Assembly: GCA_002427325.1 (NCBI GenBank)
Contig: DIQS01000035.1
Location: 67,457-78,020, forward strand
Length of the DNA: 10,564 bases
DNA from: Cloacimonetes bacterium UBA5456
GTDB taxonomy: Bacteria; Cloacimonadota; Cloacimonadia; Cloacimonadales; Cloacimonadaceae
Reading direction: 5' to 3'
The notes beneath the pieces are model-generated. The model had not been told where the DNA came from and did no database searches. It was given only the letters and a program-made list of their open reading frames with translations. Position numbers and translations under genes: made by a program. Every line of letters begins with the position of its first letter. Within the stretch, counting starts at the first letter, position 1. Of the stretch, positions 6,580 through 10,564 are shown piece by piece.

Positions 6580-7035
6580 ATGAAAAAAACACCACAAGAA
6601 ATAAAGATCACACAACGCATGCAGCCCGGAGTGCTCACCCTGAATGGATTTTTGGGTGAGGACAAGCGGGACTTTCCCCAGATCATCGAAGACGATGCCA
6701 AGACCTTGGAGACTCTGGGCGTGAGTGCCGAAGAAGTGGGCAATAGACTGGACTATTTTCAAAAACAAAGCTTTGAAAGCTTTCAGGGTCCCATCATCAT
6801 AGACGAAATCTATGAGGTGGAAACGGACGTGGTGCGCGGCTTTCTGCCCTGTCCCTTTATGCATAGAGGGCTACTTCGCAAAGCCATCACCACCGTCAAA
6901 AACCTCAAAAGCGGGAAAAGCTTTAGATATACGGCAATGAATGTGCACATGATCCGTGCGCATGGCTTTTTCGAAGGCAAGGGCTCGAAGTTTCGCCTGG
7001 AACCGGAGGAGGTTGTAAAAGAACTCTTGCTCTAA
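6580..7035 (+). CDS. Conserved-looking protein of unknown function, end of nqr operon
   Basis: The function was not recognised. The 151-residue product is soluble, with no signal peptide and no membrane helix. The N-terminal half (residues 10-60) is acidic and probably helical. The C-terminal half contains LPCPFMHRG, then NVHMIRAHGFFEGKGS. The residues Cys91, His95, His123 and His128 form a C-x3-H-x27-H-x4-H pattern that could bind a metal such as zinc; this is inference. The FFEGKGSKFRLEP ending recalls small uncharacterised proteins from several phyla, from memory only. It starts four bases after the nqrF stop, so it is very likely co-transcribed and perhaps co-translated. Alternative in-frame starts at 6559 or 6532 overlap nqrF. 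It could be an assembly or regulatory partner of Nqr, or an unrelated passenger. Confidence 0.8.
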   Translation: MKKTPQEIKITQRMQPGVLTLNGFLGEDKRDFPQIIEDDAKTLETLGVSAEEVGNRLDYFQKQSFESFQGPIIIDEIYEVETDVVRGFLPCPFMHRGLLRKAITTVKNLKSGKSFRYTAMNVHMIRAHGFFEGKGSKFRLEPEEVVKELLL

Positions 7036-7119
7036 ACCTAAAATATAGTGCCACAGAATCCATTATGGATAAGACACTTACATCACAGCTTTCAGTTTGC
7101 GATGGGTAAGATATTTTAT

Positions 7120-7162
7120 TATTCACGCATTATTGCGGAATCTCTTGCAATGGGCGTGAATA
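7120..7162. repeat. Long imperfect hairpin
   Basis: Arms TATTCACGC (7120-7128) and GCGTGAATA (7154-7162) are perfect nine-base complements. Inside them ATTGC (7132-7136) pairs with GCAAT (7147-7151), separated by a small internal loop of three and two bases. The terminal loop has ten bases. There is no T run on either side, so it is not a classical terminator. It may stabilise the nqr mRNA 3' end or act in the protease leader. Confidence 0.6.
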
Positions 7163-7211
7163 GTCTTTGTGAATACTAAAATTTCGTATTGTTTGTAGAG
7201 AGCAATACATA

Positions 7212-7219
7212 AAAGAAGG
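7212..7219 (+). promoter_or_regulatory. Ribosome binding site of the protease gene
   Basis: AAAGAAGG lies six bases before ATG at 7226. This fixes the start so that the protein begins with a typical signal peptide. Confidence 0.7.
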
Positions 7220-7225
7220 TTTGCC

Positions 7226-10200
7226 ATGAAAAAGGCCGTATTTATACTAATACTCAGTATAATCCTGAGTTTTATGTGGGCAGAAATTGTTGAGGAAGGT
7301 GTTGCAAATACCGTCGCACGCAGTTTCTTTGCGCATATGACCAAAAGCACCGGGACTGTATCATCGATAAAGGGCTATCCTTTTAGTGATGCAGCTCAGC
7401 CTGACTTATATATAGTAAGCTTTGAGCCAAGCGGCTATGTTTTGCTTGCTGCAGACGATAGATCCGAACCCATTTTGGGCTACGCCATAGATTCTTCATT
7501 CCCTCTAAATGATATCCCCGCGCATGTGAAATGGTATCTCAGCCAATATAGCAAAAGCATTGCCGAGATTCGGGAGCATCCTGAGTGGGAAAAAGACCCC
7601 AACTGGGAGAAGCTGATCAATCATAACTTTTCGCAATATTATTACACACGTGATGTGAGCCCTCTGTGCCAGACGACTTGGAATCAGAATTGGCCATACA
7701 ACTCGTTGTGCCCTGAGGATGTCGATGGCTCCGGCGGCAGGGTTCTTGCCGGCTGCGTATCAACTGCTATGGCACAGATCATGAAAAAGTGGGAGCATCC
7801 CACGCAAGGACAAGGCAGTCATAGCTATTATGCCAGCGGCTATGGCAACCAAACAGCAGATTTTGGGAACACAACTTACGCTTGGCAAGATATGCCAAAT
7901 AGCATAGCGCAAGAAAATCTGGACATCTCCACCCTTATATATCACTGCGGAGTGGCTGTAAATATGCAATACGGCCCGGATTGGAGCGGTGCATACTCGA
8001 TTGATGCCAGAAATGCCTTGATTAACTATTTCAAATATGATGAAGGCGCTCAATACACTTTTGCAAGCTATTATAGTACATCTGAATGGGCTTCCATGTT
8101 GAGAAATGATCTGGATTTAACGAGACCCATATATTATGGAGGCTCCGGTCCGGACGGCGGGCACGCCTTCGTTCTCGACGGTTATCAAGGGACAAACTAC
8201 TTCCATTTCAACTGGGGTTGGAGCGGTGCCTATGATGGCTATTTCTATCTTAATAACCTGAATCCCGGTTCAATGAGCTTCACCAATAGTCAGGAAGCAA
8301 TTCTACACATCAGACCTATTCGAGAAAACCAAAATGACTTGGCTGCAACATCGATTTCCGGCGCAAATCTGCTTAATGCCGGGCAGGAATATAGCTATCA
8401 AATAACGATTCAGAATGTGGGACTTAGTGCTCAAAGCGATTATGTTGTGCAGCTTTACAGAGATAACGGGATATTGATTGGCGCCACAGCCGGCAGCCTT
8501 ATCCAACCCGAAGAAAGCATTACTTTTGGTATCGCTTGGACTCCCGACATTCAAGGTGCGCACACTCTATATGGTGCTGTGAGTTTGGCAAGTGATCAAA
8601 ACCCGGCAAATAACACAAGCTCCACCCTTGCAGTAGATATCTTAGCTGGAGGAAGTGTTATTGTGCAGATCGGTTTTGGTGAAGACTACAATAACACCAC
8701 GGATGGGGCTACGCCTTACGGGACATGGTTTAAGGCTTTTCGCCAGCAATATCTAATTTTAAGCAGTGAACTATCGGCAGCAGGCGTGAGCACGGGAGAT
8801 ATCTCAGGCTTGGGCTTTGAGGTGGCAAACTTAAATAATTGCTCTCCCATGCCGAACTACACGATTAGATTGAAGCACACTAACCTCACCGCTTTGAGCA
8901 GCAATTTTGAAACCGGCAACTATCAAAGCGTGTGTCAATATGCTGAATATATGCCGACATCCGGTTGGAACAATCACGTCTTTCAAGCTCCTTTCTTCTG
9001 GGACGGAGTGTCAAATATCATCGTGGAAGTCTTAACCGATCTTATCCCCGGAAGCTATACAAATAATGCTTCTGTGTATTACACGCCCACAACATTTAAT
9101 AGTGCTCTGCGCTTTAATAGCGACTCTGCTAATGGTATAACAGGAACAACAGGCACTTACTCGCAAGAACGCGCCAATATGCGGTTTATCCTTCTTGGTG
9201 GCGGCGGTGACGACCCGATCTTGAGAGCTGCACCCAGTAGCATTGATTTTGGCAACGTTGTCTTGGGGATAAGCTCAGCACCAGCTACTGTCACTGTATT
9301 TAACATGGGCGGCGGCAACTTGGTGCTCAATGCAAGCAACCTATCTTTCACAGGTGCTCAAGCCGATTATTTCAGCTTTGACAATACTGTTTTCCCTATA
9401 TCCTTGGGTGCCGGTCAAAGCGCTACAATCCCCATAAGCGCTACTGCGACAGCATTAGGAGCATTTTCGGGAGCTCTGCAATTTAACTATGGCGGAGAAA
9501 CCATTGCGGTTTTGCTCAGCGGCACTTGCGTATCTTCTGTCATCACTGAGTTCCCCTTCTTTGAAGGCTTTGAAGTGGGCAACACCCAAGATTCAATGGA
9601 TATCTACCAATGGACTCAGGTGCGCGGACCGCAATATTTAAACCAATATTGGACTGCAAATAGCACAGAAACTATGTATAACCGCACGCCCCGAAGCGGG
9701 AACTGGAACGCAACCCTGGTCTTTGCTGGTGAATCAACTTTAGTTCACCCTATCATGCTTGAAGCCGGAGAGAGCTATAGTCTTGAGTTTTACGCGCGGC
9801 AAGATGGTACCATTGGTGCAGCAGTCAAAGCTGTGCTTGGCGATAACGAACTGCTAAGCGGAGATGTTATTCAGATAATGCCGGCTTCTGCCGTTGTAAA
9901 TGGCAATTATCAACGCTTCTACACCGAATTCACGGCTCCCGGTACGGGACTCTATTATATCGGAATCTATGGCTATGTCAACACCACACCCTGGTTCCTC
10001 AGCCTTGATGACATCACCATCGACTTGGTTGATAATAGCGAAAACCTCGTGCCTCCAAACAACCTTCAGGCATCAGTTGACGGCATGAATGTCTCGCTGA
10101 CTTGGAATGCTCCCGATGATATAGTAGAGCCGCAATGGATCACTTGGTGCAATGAGAACAGCAACGTCAGTTCCATCGGAACCGGAAGTGCGACAGTATT

Positions 10201-10564
10201 CAGCGTAGCTCACCGCTATGAAGCAAGCGACCTCTTGCCCTACCAAGGCATGGCCATTACCAAGATGAAGTTTATGCCAAACGAAGCGAACTGCAGCTAT
10301 AGCGTAAAAGTTTGGACAGGAACAAGTGCATCTGCGCCCAGCACTCTTATTTATACCCAAGCTATCACCTCCCCCACTATCGGAGCATGGAATGTAGTCT
10401 CCTTCAATACTCCCATCCCGATTCCCGCTACCGGCGAACTCTGGATCGGTTATGAAGTAAACACCCAAACGGGACACCCTGCAACCTGCGACAGCGGCCC
10501 TCAAATAGCAGGAAAAGGGAATATGATGTATTTCAATAATCAGTGGATACAGCTTACCCAAGCC
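7226..10564 (+). CDS. Secreted streptopain-type (C10) cysteine protease, multidomain, partial at window end
   Basis: Secreted endopeptidase of the C10 family; 1113 codons are seen without a stop. A signal peptide (1-19, MKKAVFILILSIILSFMWA) precedes a Spi-like inhibitory propeptide (about 20-130). The catalytic domain (about 140-365) opens with CQTTWNQNWPYN. It has Cys177 in AGCVSTAMAQIMKKWEHP, His313 in GGHAFVLDGY, and Asn329-Trp330 in FHFNWGWSG. The 16-residue His-Asn spacing is that of streptopain, so it looks active. Then come a CARDB-like domain (370-475), an unassigned beta-rich module (476-660), a choice-of-anchor-D-like domain (664-768), a MAM/cleaved-adhesin-like jellyroll (776-937), and a fibronectin-III start (943 on). 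That last domain runs into a module ending in IAGKGNMMYF, known from Bacteroidota and Cloacimonadota surface proteins. A C-terminal sorting signal may follow outside the window. It probably degrades external protein or helps cells attach to it. Confidence 0.93.
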   Translation, partial: MKKAVFILILSIILSFMWAEIVEEGVANTVARSFFAHMTKSTGTVSSIKGYPFSDAAQPDLYIVSFEPSGYVLLAADDRSEPILGYAIDSSFPLNDIPAHVKWYLSQYSKSIAEIREHPEWEKDPNWEKLINHNFSQYYYTRDVSPLCQTTWNQNWPYNSLCPEDVDGSGGRVLAGCVSTAMAQIMKKWEHPTQGQGSHSYYASGYGNQTADFGNTTYAWQDMPNSIAQENLDISTLIYHCGVAVNMQYGPDWSGAYSIDARNALINYFKYDEGAQYTFASYYSTSEWASMLRNDLDLTRPIYYGGSGPDGGHAFVLDGYQGTNYFHFNWGWSGAYDGYFYLNNLNPGSMSFTNSQEAILHIRPIRENQNDLAATSISGANLLNAGQEYSYQITIQNVGLSAQSDYVVQLYRDNGILIGATAGSLIQPEESITFGIAWTPDIQGAHTLYGAVSLASDQNPANNTSSTLAVDILAGGSVIVQIGFGEDYNNTTDGATPYGTWFKAFRQQYLILSSELSAAGVSTGDISGLGFEVANLNNCSPMPNYTIRLKHTNLTALSSNFETGNYQSVCQYAEYMPTSGWNNHVFQAPFFWDGVSNIIVEVLTDLIPGSYTNNASVYYTPTTFNSALRFNSDSANGITGTTGTYSQERANMRFILLGGGGDDPILRAAPSSIDFGNVVLGISSAPATVTVFNMGGGNLVLNASNLSFTGAQADYFSFDNTVFPISLGAGQSATIPISATATALGAFSGALQFNYGGETIAVLLSGTCVSSVITEFPFFEGFEVGNTQDSMDIYQWTQVRGPQYLNQYWTANSTETMYNRTPRSGNWNATLVFAGESTLVHPIMLEAGESYSLEFYARQDGTIGAAVKAVLGDNELLSGDVIQIMPASAVVNGNYQRFYTEFTAPGTGLYYIGIYGYVNTTPWFLSLDDITIDLVDNSENLVPPNNLQASVDGMNVSLTWNAPDDIVEPQWITWCNENSNVSSIGTGSATVFSVAHRYEASDLLPYQGMAITKMKFMPNEANCSYSVKVWTGTSASAPSTLIYTQAITSPTIGAWNVVSFNTPIPIPATGELWIGYEVNTQTGHPATCDSGPQIAGKGNMMYFNNQWIQLTQA

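Larger units (their letters stand above)
7036..7225. other. Spacer between nqr operon and protease gene
   Basis: No gene is present. No standard terminator with a T run was found after the nqr operon. The spacer holds a 13-base near-palindrome (ATCCAT-T-ATGGAT, 7058-7070), a long imperfect hairpin (7120-7162) and a pair of mutually exclusive short stems just before the protease ribosome site. No clear -35/-10 pair was identified. Confidence 0.5.

Noticed and set aside
10073..10561. 162-codon open frame on the minus strand near the window end.
   Set aside because: It lies opposite the protease's fibronectin-III and following module and has no family resemblance.

Overview
The window looks like chromosomal DNA of an anaerobic or fermentative Gram-negative-type bacterium. 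The best guess is a member of Candidatus Cloacimonadota or a nearby Bacteroidota/Fibrobacterota-like lineage. The clues are the secreted C10 protease with its chain of beta-sandwich modules, the Na+-pumping Nqr operon, and gene-free stretches full of small GGCAAC/GTTGCC hairpins. This assignment rests on recalled family patterns, not on a search. All genes recognised lie on the + strand.

Layout. (1) Bases 1-670 hold no recognisable gene. They carry a chain of small hairpins, including a compact element (341-401) whose two hairpin loops are complementary to each other. (2) 671-2142 is a monofunctional haem catalase. Its reading frame is broken near codon 25 at an A4T5 run, and a strong intrinsic terminator follows it. 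(3) 2196-2690 is a second gene-free stretch with hairpin repeats of the same family, short tandem repeats and a possible promoter. (4) 2691-7035 is one tightly packed operon: nqrB, nqrC, nqrD, nqrE, nqrF and a 151-codon gene of unknown function. (5) 7036-7225 is a short spacer with a long imperfect hairpin. (6) 7226 to the window end is the first 1113 codons of a secreted, multidomain streptopain-type (C10) cysteine protease.

How the genes work together. NqrF takes electrons from NADH through FAD and a 2Fe-2S centre. NqrD and NqrE share a membrane iron-sulphur centre. NqrC and NqrB carry covalently bound FMN. Together they couple electron flow to Na+ export. The quinone-side subunit gene nqrA, normally first in this operon, is not in the window. 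NqrB also lacks the long N-terminal extension of well-studied NqrB proteins, and both flavin-attachment motifs lack their usual leading aspartate. The catalase suggests exposure to peroxide. The protease suggests degradation of external protein, but nothing in the sequence links it to the Nqr operon.

Points that most deserve a second look are the complementary-loop element upstream of the catalase, the catalase frameshift at a retrovirus-type slippery heptamer, the nqrA-less Nqr operon with altered flavinylation motifs, and the conserved-looking Cys/His protein at its end.
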